DNA of 64,000 nucleotides, from positions 930,001 to 994,000 of the forward strand of contig VTFK01000092.1 of the NCBI GenBank assembly GCA_009617715.1, given 5' to 3'. The position numbers and the translations under genes are program-made. This DNA comes from Plectrocnemia conspersa. Lineage: Eukaryota; Arthropoda; Insecta; Trichoptera; Polycentropodidae. Under the pieces are notes generated by a model. It ran no database searches, was not told the origin of the DNA, and saw only the letters and a list, made by a program, of their open reading frames with translations. The first letter of the stretch is position 1. Each line of letters begins with the position of its first letter. This document shows, piece after piece, positions 10,905 to 20,388 of this stretch.

Positions 10905-11834
10905 TTTTATTAATGTATTTAGCTAATACAGCTAATTGTTTATCCACTGAACAAATTTAATCAAATAATATAATAAGAATATAAAAAAAAGTTTAATATT
11001 ATAATTTATTAATTAAGTAGTAGTATTTTTCCATAATTATTTATTATTATTTTATATTGCATTTATAGTAAATTATAAAAAAGTGATTCTCAACGTTTTA
11101 TTGTATTGATTGATTTTACTACTTGTTTGAATTAGTATGTATTGATAATTTATTTTAGCAATTTTCTACTATTAAATTTAGTTCATTTATTTTACATATT
11201 TTTATATACTACTATATTATTCGGCTTTTGTGATTTTTATAGCAATTGAGAAGCTCTCAATATTTGCTGTTACAGTTATTTATTTCGTATTCTAATGTAT
11301 TCGTATTATTTTCCATAAAAATCATATAAATTTAATCAAATCAAATATATAAAAATATATTATATTAATATCATGTTTTTTATTAATTTTATACATAACT
11401 ACCTTTAAATTGTCTATTTTTCTAGTATTAAATCTATGTACAACTGTTGCCGCCCGTTTCGCTTTATGTATGCGCTCGAGAACACCGTCTTACGGCGTTC
11501 GGGAATGTCTCTGTTTGTCAAGCAGTCGGCTCCGATCGTCGTTACGAAACGGTCGAAACAAGTCAGAGCCGACTGACCGTCAAACAGGCATTCCCGAACG
11601 CATACAACAGACGAAACGGGCGTCTTATTAAATACTTATTAAAATACTCTGGCAACATATTATTTTCTAACATATATAAATACTAAAACGTTTATCTTCA
11701 ATATTTCTTGAACATTCAATCATTCCAATCTATCAATCATACTTCTGCAACTAGTAAATATATTTTTACTTAAAACTGCTCTCATTGCCCTATTTTATAA
11801 TTTTTGCAACATCGAAATATAATTAAAATTGTTG
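10905..11834 (+). repeat. AT-rich repeat family C inserted into family B
   Basis: This very AT-rich block separates the two halves of the family B copy. Its part at 11022-11150 (TATTTTTCCATAATTATTT, then GTGATTCTCAACGTTTTATT, then AATTAGTATGT) matches the reverse complement of 29190-29335 almost throughout, so it is a dispersed repeat and not simple filler. The 3' part of the block contains the GC-rich hairpin at 11449-11624. No terminal duplications were resolved. Confidence 0.5.
11449..11624. repeat. Imperfect long inverted repeat (hairpin/MITE)
   Basis: The left arm blocks CGCCCGTTTCG, TGTATGCG, GCGTTCGGGAATG, CTGTTTG and CAGTCGGCTC are mirrored in reverse order in the right arm (GAGCCGACTG, CAAACAG, CATTCCCGAACGC, CATACA, CGAAACGGGCG). 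The hairpin stem therefore covers nearly the whole 176 bases, with small bulges. The arms are GC-rich inside an AT-rich host. This suggests a palindromic MITE. The overlapping 73- and 79-codon frames are by-products. Confidence 0.65.
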
Positions 11835-12090
11835 CTCTAAAATGTCCTATGAAACTCAATATGACAGTTGCGAAAAATCTATTTACTGTTCAAACCCAAA
11901 CCAAACCTAATGCAAGTTCAAAAACAAAAGTTAATTTTAGAAATTTATTATGGTAATTTGTGTTAGCTGAATTCGTTTATGATAGGATTAGATAGGAACA
12001 ATAAATGGAAAATATATTCTGATATGATTTCACTGAAATATAATTTTACTAGTACTGTAACATAAATGAAAATTTTCACTGTGCGATGTA

Positions 12091-13324
12091 ATTGTATTAT
12101 TATCCATAGTATATTAAAGGCGCAGAAGGAGGGGAGAGGGGTTTAGGGGCCCGGTTTACGTGCTTGCCTGGGGGGCCCGATGCTTCTAGTTACGTCATCG
12201 GTAGTACCAATTAAAACAATATCTAAAAAGCGCCTAAAAATCGCGAATCCGCTTAGAACCAATTTAAAATTCACCGAGTCCCGTTCGTTCTACATGTTTA
12301 AAATCAATTATCGCTATTGCGCCCCGCCATTTTATGCGCATAGTGATTTGCTGGAAAGATATTCACTGGCAAGAAATTCGTCGCTATGCGACAAACCTAT
12401 GAAAAATCGAGTTTATCGACCTCGGAATCGAAAACATTTCAACAAAAATGTAGTGCATTATTATGTCCATGTGGAATTTAAACACCTAAGACACCTGTAA
12501 ACATTTTAGAAAGATGGGTTGGGGTCACCAAAAATGTTAGTTGTATATACATAATAATTGTGAATATGTACATAAAATATTAATGTTGTTATTTTTATAA
12601 CAATTTATTTTATCTTGTAATGTGAAAATGTCTAGCCCCAGATTACTCTTTGCGTTACGTGCGATCCTAACACAATATTTAAGGCATCGTGTTTGTGTAT
12701 ATTATATATTTTATAACGAATGCGTGGCGAAGATGACAATGAGACGCAGGATAGGCGCTGCGATTTTTTTTACTCATCGGTAACCTTCCTGTGATGTGTA
12801 GCAAGTACACATTGCTTCTGATAATTTAAATATAATTAAAAATATTTATATACATACATACATAAATAAATTATATTTATTTTGATATTTTGATTTTTGT
12901 TAATAAAAATTGTTCGATTGTTATTATTTTATTTTATTTGTGTTTATATCAAGTCCCTGTTGACATGTGCCAGATGACCTTGATGACACGGAGATGTGCA
13001 AACGGAGGCCAGTCGCAGTCGGGCGTCTGCTTGAGCAGCTCCTCGACTGATAATTTTTTTAATTAAATTATTCAGTATATTATAATCAAATAAGGACCTA
13101 AACTCATTTTATGTAATGCGTGGATATTTTTGCCACAATAAGGGAAAGATTAATTTGTCTCCTTATTATACACATTTTAATTAGTCTAGTCTAGGACGGT
13201 AATCATATACATTTCGTACCAAACTGTCAGTCAGAACACTGATAATATCGATCTTCACCCGAGTCACAAAATATGATAGGCAAACAAATTAAATTGTCAG
13301 CTTGATCATAATTATATTATTTAG
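12091..13324. other. Gene-free stretch with scattered repeat scraps
   Basis: Bases 12120-12185 are G-rich (GGGGCCCGGTTTACG, GGGGGGCCCG) and resemble a decayed hAT-type end. The word CTTCCTGTGATGTGTAGC (about 12786-12803), with AGTACACA after it, recurs at about 16122-16148, so this is another small repeat. A short less AT-rich patch lies at 12950-13050. The 106-codon plus-strand frame at 12180-12500 has no recognisable domain. Confidence 0.4.
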
Positions 13325-13985
13325 GGCTACAATAAATAGCAATTGATTAAAATAAAAATGGCATACGGTCAGAATAAAAACATAGGACAATCAGAATTAA
13401 AATAATGAATGGTCAGAATAAAAATATAGGACGATCATGCGAATTAAAAAAAATTATATGGACAATAAATTATTTATTTCAGAAATACATTATAAAATAT
13501 CTCGTTCGTACCTAGACTGCTGAACATTGATTGTCCAGAACATCCAACACCCCATGAATAACTCTATATGAATCTGCAACAAATCTATTTAATTGTATGT
13601 AGGACGCGAAGGTATTCAGAGCGACGAACGAAGCGGGAATAACGACAAAGCGGCGGCAGAGAACACGCTTGGCTTGTTGTGTTGACATTTGTCTAACTAG
13701 TTGGCCCTAAAACACATTTATAATGATAATGATAATGAACTACCGGCATGCCAATGACTGACAGATCGACCAGGTGCATCAATCTTCAGCGTTACACTAA
13801 CACTGAAAAATTATTCTGACCATTTTTTAAAATAGTTCGTACCATTTAATATAAATTCTGAACATTCCAATTTAAATTCTAAGCATTTAATATAAATTCC
13901 AATCGATTCATATAAATTTTAATCCATGTAATATAAATTTTGACCGAAACCGTATTAAAATTCTGATCCGAAAAAGACGAGCCAT
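13325..13985. mobile_element. Family D element with GGTCAGAAT subterminal repeats
   Basis: The left side carries repeated words GGTCAGAATAAAAA and ATAGGACGATCA. The right side carries several inverted counterparts (ATTCTGACCATTT, AATATAAATTCTGA, TTTTGACC), so both ends are built from short repeats in opposite orientation. The middle (13600-13700) is GC-rich and contains CGACAAAGCGGCGGCA and CACGCTTGGCTTGTTG. A second copy with the same order lies at 50440-51105. This is probably a non-autonomous DNA transposon with complex termini. No ORF is preserved. Confidence 0.6.
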
Positions 13986-16079
13986 TATTATGTGTGATAA
14001 TCAATAAGCCTGGAAGCTAGAGTTAATTAGAAGACCTAAAACTCTCCTTGAAACCTTCTGCGATAAACTTTGAACCTGAAAGCATAGTTTCATAAAATAC
14101 TTAAATAAAACCCTCTTTGAAACCAATATTAAGAAAGGACCTTCATAAGACACGTAAAATAATAAAATCGAATTGCTGGTATTGGTGAATGAGCTTGATT
14201 AAGACTCCTATGGTCATATCTACTCCATTGGCAACCCCTTTGAAAAATCATTCCATAAAACTTAACTGTCAATACACAGTAAATTTACAGAAATTTATTT
14301 TGCCATGAATGCAAAACTTATTTTAATTACATCCAAAATTAAGTGTTGCTATAATTAGAGATGTACTAAGACTTTTAAAGCACATCTCTCTTAATCAAAT
14401 CGATTATATTACATTTTGTAACATAGTTATAGATAATTCAAAATCTGCCTGCTCATTCTCCCACAACAGCGCTGTCCAAGTTATAATCGAGGATGAGAAA
14501 TTGTTATTGTACAGCGATTCAAGCTAAATTTAGCACGTCAATCCAATCCCTTATATAACTACCAATTCCCAAAATATGCCGAAAAACATTGCGTCACATT
14601 TACATAACCTTTTCTCTGCTATCATCCAATTTCTATCAATTGATATACATAACTCAAAAGATGCTTTCGTTATCGATCTCGATTGTAATTGGCATGAAAA
14701 CAAGTTTTTAACCAATAATCTTGAAGACTTGGCTCGCTTCCAAGGAGTCTCGTGCCTTGTAATGATCTTTCAGTTTCACAGAGGCAAAAGTGGACTCTAC
14801 TATACTATGTAGTAGACACGTACGTGACCCTTGTAACATAACATGTCGTGAACGCGAGAACGCAATTGCAATAAATCTGTCAATGCACAACGATTATCCG
14901 ACGATTACGTGGCAATTGGTTCAATTCGAGGATGGACTAGTTAAGCCAGTCATTGTGCAGTAGGACTTCGAAGTTGACCGTTAGGCAGATTAATTTTGCA
15001 GGAATATTTTAGATGCCAACGACGCGACTATTCATGCATAGGTCCTTAATTATTGTTTTAACAAAGTGATGATTAAGATGACTAGAAGCGCATCAATCAC
15101 ATCGTCATATTACTCCTTCGACTCAGAATGTTGCACTGTTATATATAGTCGGTATTATAGAGATACTATAAATATTTTTTTATTTTTTCAACCAACTGCA
15201 TTTATCTGTGGTCCAGTAGTGCTTCAAAATGAATAAAAAAAAACACAATATTAGATTAAAAAATAGTTTATCTACAATAATGAAAAACATTCATTGATCC
15301 AGCGCATGATTGAAGTTGATTTAGCTTGTATGAGTTGTATGAGCCGATAACATAAAAACAGCTAACACAACACACAATGTCAAACATCGTTCGAATGCCG
15401 ATTTAACTCAGTCGATGATTTCATTCATTACACACCAAAATATGGCAATGTTGCCAAAACCGGCAATCTGATAACATTACATAATTGGCGCAGAAATAAT
15501 AATTGGATTATTATACATCATAAATCTTGACGATCACAAAATTAAAAGACGTAATAAAGAGAGTTTGATATATGTATAAAACCACAGCCGTTTAATGAGA
15601 CTGTCTAAACTGTATACATACATATAAAATAATTGTAATAAGTGACTTATGTATGTCACTCTCGTTCTAAAATGTCATAAAAAATTGTAGCGTAAACAAC
15701 ATGAACACAAAAAAACAATTCGCGTCACAAGAATATTTTACAACATTGCAAAATAAACGTAAGATATTATATTACATTGAAAATGCTCGGTTTATGCGGT
15801 ACTAATAATAACATAAATAAAAGCTTATCCCATGAAAGCTTTGAATACTGTTTTGCTATCAGCGCGTAACCTTAACCCTGTAAATTTCAACTTCACGTCA
15901 CGTACTTTGTTACTACTCCGCTGTTTCTCAACAATGTTCTTTCATTGTATTGATTTGATTATGATATTCAGAAGATGATATTGTCATGTAAATGTACTAT
16001 TCTGACAAGTATTAGATAAATGCGTTACAGCATGAGACACCAGAATTAATGACATATATTTTAATAATTATTGACTAGT
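13986..16079. other. Gene-free stretch, partly unique sequence
   Basis: Bases about 14440-15130 are less AT-rich and show no repeat relationship to the rest of the window, so they may be single-copy. They hold homeodomain-type words (CGATTA, CAATTGG, TTAATT) but no gene. A 78-codon frame at 14576-14812 has no recognisable motif. 15130-16079 is AT-rich filler. Confidence 0.35.
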
Positions 16080-16415
16080 ATTACAGCTCACAATAAATTG
16101 TTTCGCATTTTAACCTTTCTCTTCCTGTGATGTGTAGCGAGTACACACTGATTCTAATAATTAAAATATTTTTAGATATATAATTAAAAATACATTTCGT
16201 GTTGCGACCGCGATAAAATTATCACAAAAATTCTTCTGACATTTTATTTATAGATTTTTTAAATTGTTATTTTATTTTAATTATTCATCATGATACATTA
16301 GTGAGACGATCTATCTAGCAAAACCTAATATGTGATGATTGATCTGAATTATAATTATATAGAAATTGATTCGACTCTAGTCTTTCAGGTATTATCAAGT
16401 ATCGTGCTGGTCATG
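16080..16415 (-). repeat. tRNA-derived SINE-like copy 1 (minus strand)
   Basis: Read on the minus strand, a decayed tRNA-like head (GACCAGCACGATACTTGA, then AGAGTCGAATCA as a damaged B box) is followed by the family core. The core reads ATAATTATAATTC, GATCAATCATCACA, ATTAGGTTTTGCTAG and TCTCACTAATG. The same head and core recur at 18450-18765, 20030-20235 and 51130-51320. About 16112-16260 appears to carry an inserted scrap of another small repeat (CTTCCTGTGATGTGTAGC). Confidence 0.5.
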
Positions 16416-16794
16416 CGCAATTATTTTCGCTCAAAATGATCGCTAGTGTTTACAAAATAGTTATGCTTCAATTTTTTCTATTGCTACCTTAATAAAGCTC
16501 TGTGCATAATTGCTTTCTTTGTTTAGTATTATACATTATTTAAGCAATATAGAGCTATTTTATTTTATTTTTAAATTATTCAATACGGTCTTTCGCGTAT
16601 TGTATTTTCTACAAAATAAAATATTAGTTTATTTCATCAAATCAATTGAAAAACGAGGCCTGTTAACTAAGTGTGTCGAATAAAGTCGGATGTGGTCCAG
16701 AAGATTAAAAAGGTTGCTAATTACTGATTATTAAAAATAATCATGGTATCGGTTTAAAATGAACACAATATATTTTTTTATTTATTATTAAATC

Positions 16795-17105
16795 TTACGT
16801 TGTAACCTGACAGGCGTAAGCCCAATGCGTTACAAAGGGGTAAATCTGTACCAACTGAGTAAGTCAATCGGATATAATGAGTAAGTATTAACCACAAGAC
16901 TCAAAGTCTGGGAATCGGTAACATCTATATTAATATTTATAAATTATCATGTGTAATATAATTTATAACCAATAGATGTCACTGCAGCTGGGGCTGATAT
17001 TTTAAATATTTTTTTATAAATAAAAATTCGAGTGCGCTACTGTGACTCGAACCCGCAACTTCTGAGTTACTAGTCTGAGACGTTACAGACTACGCTATTC
17101 CGTCA
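16795..17105 (-). repeat. tRNA-derived SINE-like copy 2 (minus strand)
   Basis: On the minus strand the head has an A-box-like TAGCGTAGTCTG (about 17098-17087) and a good B box GGGTTCGAGTC (17054-17044) with typical tRNA spacing. The 3' part ends in a palindromic tail, TTGTAACGCATTGGGCTTAC then GCCTGTCAGGTTACAACG, and an AT-rich run. A tRNA-like folded head plus a dispersed 3' body marks a SINE and not a functional tRNA gene. The tail recurs at 18450, 48779, 49001, 61344 and 61854. Confidence 0.65.
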
Positions 17106-17579
17106 TTAATAATAATAAATCAATATAAACATTAGTATTTATTATTTTATTATATATGTATTATCTGACGCTAATGACACCGTCGTGATGCCGCAGCCAT
17201 TATAAGACACTGAAAGCTGAAGACTATATAAAATAGTGCACTCCACAAATATTTCGTGGATTGAAATAAACGCTGGTAATATATTAACATGGATATTTAT
17301 TTAGAAACATTGAATGCGCTGGCTTTGAAGCAATATGTGTATTTATAGAATCGGCCTTCATCAGAAAACGGTAACTATAATTGAAAATATTTAAGTTAGA
17401 AATTAAATGCATTACATATGAGACAATCAATTTGACGGAAAACTATATTTTAATAGAAAAGTAGGGCATCTTAGGCTATTCGTCATATTTTACTCTCGTG
17501 AGCACAATCCAGTGTAATAAAAGTGATCTGACACTTCAATTGATTAAATATCATATAAAAATGACAGTAAAAAACTAAC
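17106..17579. other. Gene-free stretch
   Basis: AT-rich; no feature supported. Confidence 0.4.
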
Positions 17580-17930
17580 ACCGATCTTGGAATTTCACGC
17601 GTCGCCGCTACACCTCCGACCTTGACGAATTAACTAGTTTTTTTCAGATCCCCCCGCCATCCGCCGCCTTTGTACTGCAGACTCCATTATTTATTATTAT
17701 TGCGAGCCGCTACCGGAATTGCTCCAACCAATCGGACGGCGGTCACGAAATATTTTCATGGCGAACGTAAAAGTTGACCGGTTTTCTTGCGAGCGAGGTT
17801 TTTGAACTTGGAGACTCGCGGTGCGCTACTACTACTACTGCTATTACTATACTATTACTACCACTAATGTTCCGCGAGTGACTCTCTTTAGCGCCGGAGC
17901 TTAATTGAGCATTGTCGGATCGACTCGGAA
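17580..17930. promoter_or_regulatory. GC-rich unique segment with CCAAT box, regulatory candidate
   Basis: This segment stands out by composition. It contains CCAACCAATCGGACGGCGG (a CCAAT-box context, about 17723-17741), a C-rich run CCCCCCGCCATCCGCCGCC, and an imperfect ACT/CTA triplet tract at 17826-17862. GCGAGTGACTC- and GGAGACTCGCGG-type words are repeated in inverted orientation. It matches no repeat in the window. A promoter or enhancer role is inferred from composition and the CCAAT box only. Confidence 0.25.
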
Positions 17931-18449
17931 AATATTTATTTTGAGAACCGCAAATTTAACACAATGTGGCAATTTAACAGCGGCACTAAAGCGACGATAA
18001 TTCTGGCGAAAGCCACTGCGAAAATAACGCGACAACAAAGCGCAGTAAATTTTTTGGCTGAAAATGGTCGACGTTCTGCAGTGTGTCGTTTTTTTCTTTC
18101 AGATATAACGCGAAACGTAAAGTAACGAGTTTTTTTTATCGTATTCATGGAATTTGAGTACATTGTTGCCGTTTTATCGGCTTGGTGATATTGTATAAGA
18201 AAACGCTTTAATCCACAAAAGGCTACCGACAACGTCTGGAAAACTGTTTCATTGAGTAATGCACAAAAAATCGTAGTACATGGAATTGTAAGGAATTTAA
18301 ACACAATCAAAATATAGCTGGCTCAATAAATAATTTACTTCTCGCATAATACTTATTACATCATCAAATTACTATGAAAGCTGTAGATTATCATTCATTG
18401 ATGACGCGTCGTTAGTATTTATTTACTATAATCTTCAATTAGTTCAATG
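17931..18449. other. Gene-free stretch
   Basis: A 124-codon minus-strand frame (18310-17936) is open, but its translation shows no domain I recognise and lies in otherwise ordinary DNA. I do not support it as a gene. Confidence 0.4.
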
Positions 18450-18765
18450 CGTTACAACCACGTAAACACAATCAACAACTACTATTTAAGTAATAAAACG
18501 CCAGACTGAAATCAAAGTCTGTATGTGACATACAGTATTTATACTATAAATTATTCTTACAATTCATCACGATATTTATCCACAAGATTAAAAAATCTAG
18601 AAAAACATTGTAAGTGATGAGCTATCGGAATTATAATTATATAATATTCACTAATTCAGATCTATCAAACACAATAAAAAATAATGGAATTCGAACCTAA
18701 GTCTTTCAGGTATAAGTCACCGACTCATGCCAATAAGCTTCCTCACAGAGGCGTTGTTATTACAA
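18450..18765 (-). repeat. tRNA-derived SINE-like copy 3 (minus strand)
   Basis: The minus strand reads an A box TTGGCATGAGTCGG and a B box GGTTCGAATTC (one mismatch to GGTTCGANTCC) about 30 bases later. The shared core follows (ATAATTATAATTCCGATAG, then ATCACTTACA, then TCTAGATT). The 3' end, GTTGTAACGCATTG, is the start of the palindromic tail. This is the clearest head in the family. Confidence 0.65.
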
Positions 18766-18943
18766 TATTTTCATAATTTTATTAGCTATTTCTTAAAGTG
18801 AAATTGTTAAAATTTTACGGCTTAGGACAACCGTGATTAAGCAAGGGGGCCGAGATTCGAAAATGTTTGTAAACCAATGATTATTATGCTAAATATGAGT
18901 GCGATTCCACAAAAACGTATGATTTTTTTCATCGTTAAATATA

Positions 18944-19125
18944 CGTGAATAAGTTGACAACTCAAGATGCATGAAATTCGAACTTATTTGATTCGAAACG
19001 TTTATTTTATAAAATATTGTATATCGTCTAAAATATCGTTACATAATAAATTTAAAAAAAACATCACAAACGCAAAAAATGTATTTTGCACAAAATGTTA
19101 TTTTTGACATGTCAACTTATTCACG
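18944..19125. mobile_element. Small TIR element (CGTGAATAAGTTGAC ends)
   Basis: Perfect 15-bp inverted ends: CGTGAATAAGTTGAC at 18944-18958 and GTCAACTTATTCACG at 19111-19125. TA stands immediately before the left end. The right flank is less clear (TA nine bases on). The interior is AT-rich and non-coding. A second right-hand piece lies at 19878-19945. Confidence 0.6.
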
Positions 19126-19877
19126 CCCATCGCGTATACAAATATACTTATATGCCCTCTTAGATTTCATACAATATTAATGTAGAAAGCTGGCTTAAAC
19201 AAGTAATTAGTAAAATCGACATCTCGGAACACCCAAGAACAGCACAATAGTCACGCTGACTTTAGAAAACCTTATATTATCAATCATTACCACAACCAAT
19301 TTTTTTTGTGAGCTTTGAAACACGTCTAAATTTGCATTTAAAATGTACATAGTATATCGGTATAATATTCGCCCTATAATCCCTAAAACAAATGTCATGG
19401 AGTTAGTAAAAAAGGAATAGATAAAAACTTTCCAAAAAAGTCAAGATAATAGGTGACTCATCAGGGGTCACCGTTCAATCATCGCTGAGGACAGACGTAA
19501 CATACGCACTGGGAGGACCGGGGCTTCGCCCTTGGCTGAGATTGGGCCCTTTAAGAACCACTTTGAAGAACTATTACGTCCTTCAGAGGAACAGCGAATA
19601 CTATATTTTGCGTCGTAAAGATACGCTTCCAGATATAATATCTTTAGTGTCATAAAGTAGCATATATTATTAGTGTTTTCTTTCTTCTATATGTACATAT
19701 ATGTATGTTAATGTTTAAATTATTAACGGATATCAAAAAAGGCGCGATACGCGAGCCCTCCCATCTCCCAAAGTAACGTGTTGATATTCGTTAACAATTC
19801 AAGCACGCGTTATTTAATTGTTTATTACATATATATGTATAAATAAATATAAATTAAACAATTACCACTATATTCTG
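19126..19877. other. Gene-free stretch with a GC-richer patch
   Basis: Bases 19460-19640 are clearly less AT-rich (GGGAGGACCGGGGCTTCG, TGAGATTGGGCCC). A 61-codon minus-strand frame crosses this patch without any domain I recognise. GTGACTCATCAG at about 19452 recurs at 20285. The patch may be unique sequence or a repeat whose other copies lie outside the window. Confidence 0.3.
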
Positions 19878-19945
19878 AATGTATTTTGCACAAAACGTCA
19901 AATATTAAAAATTTGCACTCTTGACATGTCAACTTATTCACGTCC
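19878..19945. repeat. Partial copy of the CGTGAATAAGTTGAC element
   Basis: GTATTTTGCACAAAAYGT, then TTGACATGTCAACTTATTCACG, repeats the right portion of the 18944-19125 element in the same orientation. The left end of this copy is missing. Confidence 0.55.
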
Positions 19946-20029
19946 ACGTCACGTCATTTTATTTATTGCGAATCTTCTGTTGCAACAGAATCAACAAGTA
20001 TAAGCTATTATTACAGCTTACAATCAATA

Positions 20030-20235
20030 AATGCCATTATGCACGTCCTAGCTCGATTTTGATTTTAATTAATAATTACGATATTCATCCGTGAGATTAG
20101 GTCAATCTAGGAAAACCTAATCTGTAATGATCGATACGAATTATAATTATAAAAATTAAAAAAATAAGTCCATATAGGATTCGAACCCAGGTCTTATAAG
20201 TATTAGTCATTAACTAATACTGTGCTGGTGTATTA
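20030..20235 (-). repeat. tRNA-derived SINE-like copy 4 (minus strand)
   Basis: The minus strand carries a perfect B box GGTTCGAATCC (20185-20175 region), preceded by CCAGCACAGTATTAG as a degenerate A box. It continues into the core TTATAATTCGTATCGATCAT, then AGATTAGGTTTTCCTAGATT, then TCTCACGGATGAATATCGTA. It lacks the full palindromic tail. Confidence 0.65.
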
Positions 20236-20335
20236 TATGGCAAGAATAATGAACAACGTAATGAACAAAAAAATTAGATAAGGGGTGACTCATCAGTGGA
20301 AGTTTCAAAGATGATCTTCTCAAATATAATGTATT

Positions 20336-20388
20336 ATATTCAAGTAGCATATATGTATATAGAATATACATATATGCTACTTGAATAT
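20336..20388. repeat. Perfect 25-bp-arm hairpin
   Basis: Arms 20336-20360 and 20364-20388 are exact reverse complements around a 3-base loop (AGA). Each arm contains TTCAAGTAGCATATATGTAT or its complement. The short loop and absence of bulges are unlike a typical animal microRNA precursor. A palindromic transposon core or a cruciform-prone element is more likely. Confidence 0.8.

Larger units (their letters stand above)
10795..12090 (+). repeat. Dispersed repeat family B, split by an insertion
   Basis: Family B is recognised by palindromic words built on TTTCACT/AGTGAAA, AGTAGATATATATTTCT, and a block reading CTCTAAAATGTC, GAAACTCAAT, TGACAGTTGCGAAA, then CCCAAACC(T)AACCTAATG. Here the first half (10795-10903) stops at AGTAGATATATATTTCT and the second half resumes at about 11835 with CTCTAAAATGTC. 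In the intact copy at 62035-62245 these two blocks are only a few dozen bases apart. The family appears to be non-autonomous, with no coding potential. Confidence 0.6.

Noticed and set aside
17030..17105. tRNA gene on the minus strand
   Set aside because: A and B boxes are present but the acceptor stem does not pair and the sequence continues into a dispersed 3' body, so it is a SINE head.
17936..18310. 124-codon minus-strand ORF
   Set aside because: Composition follows the local DNA; no domain, no splice or promoter context.
20336..20388. microRNA precursor
   Set aside because: The arms are perfectly paired with a 3-base loop and short total length, unlike microRNA precursors. No known insect microRNA seed was recognised.
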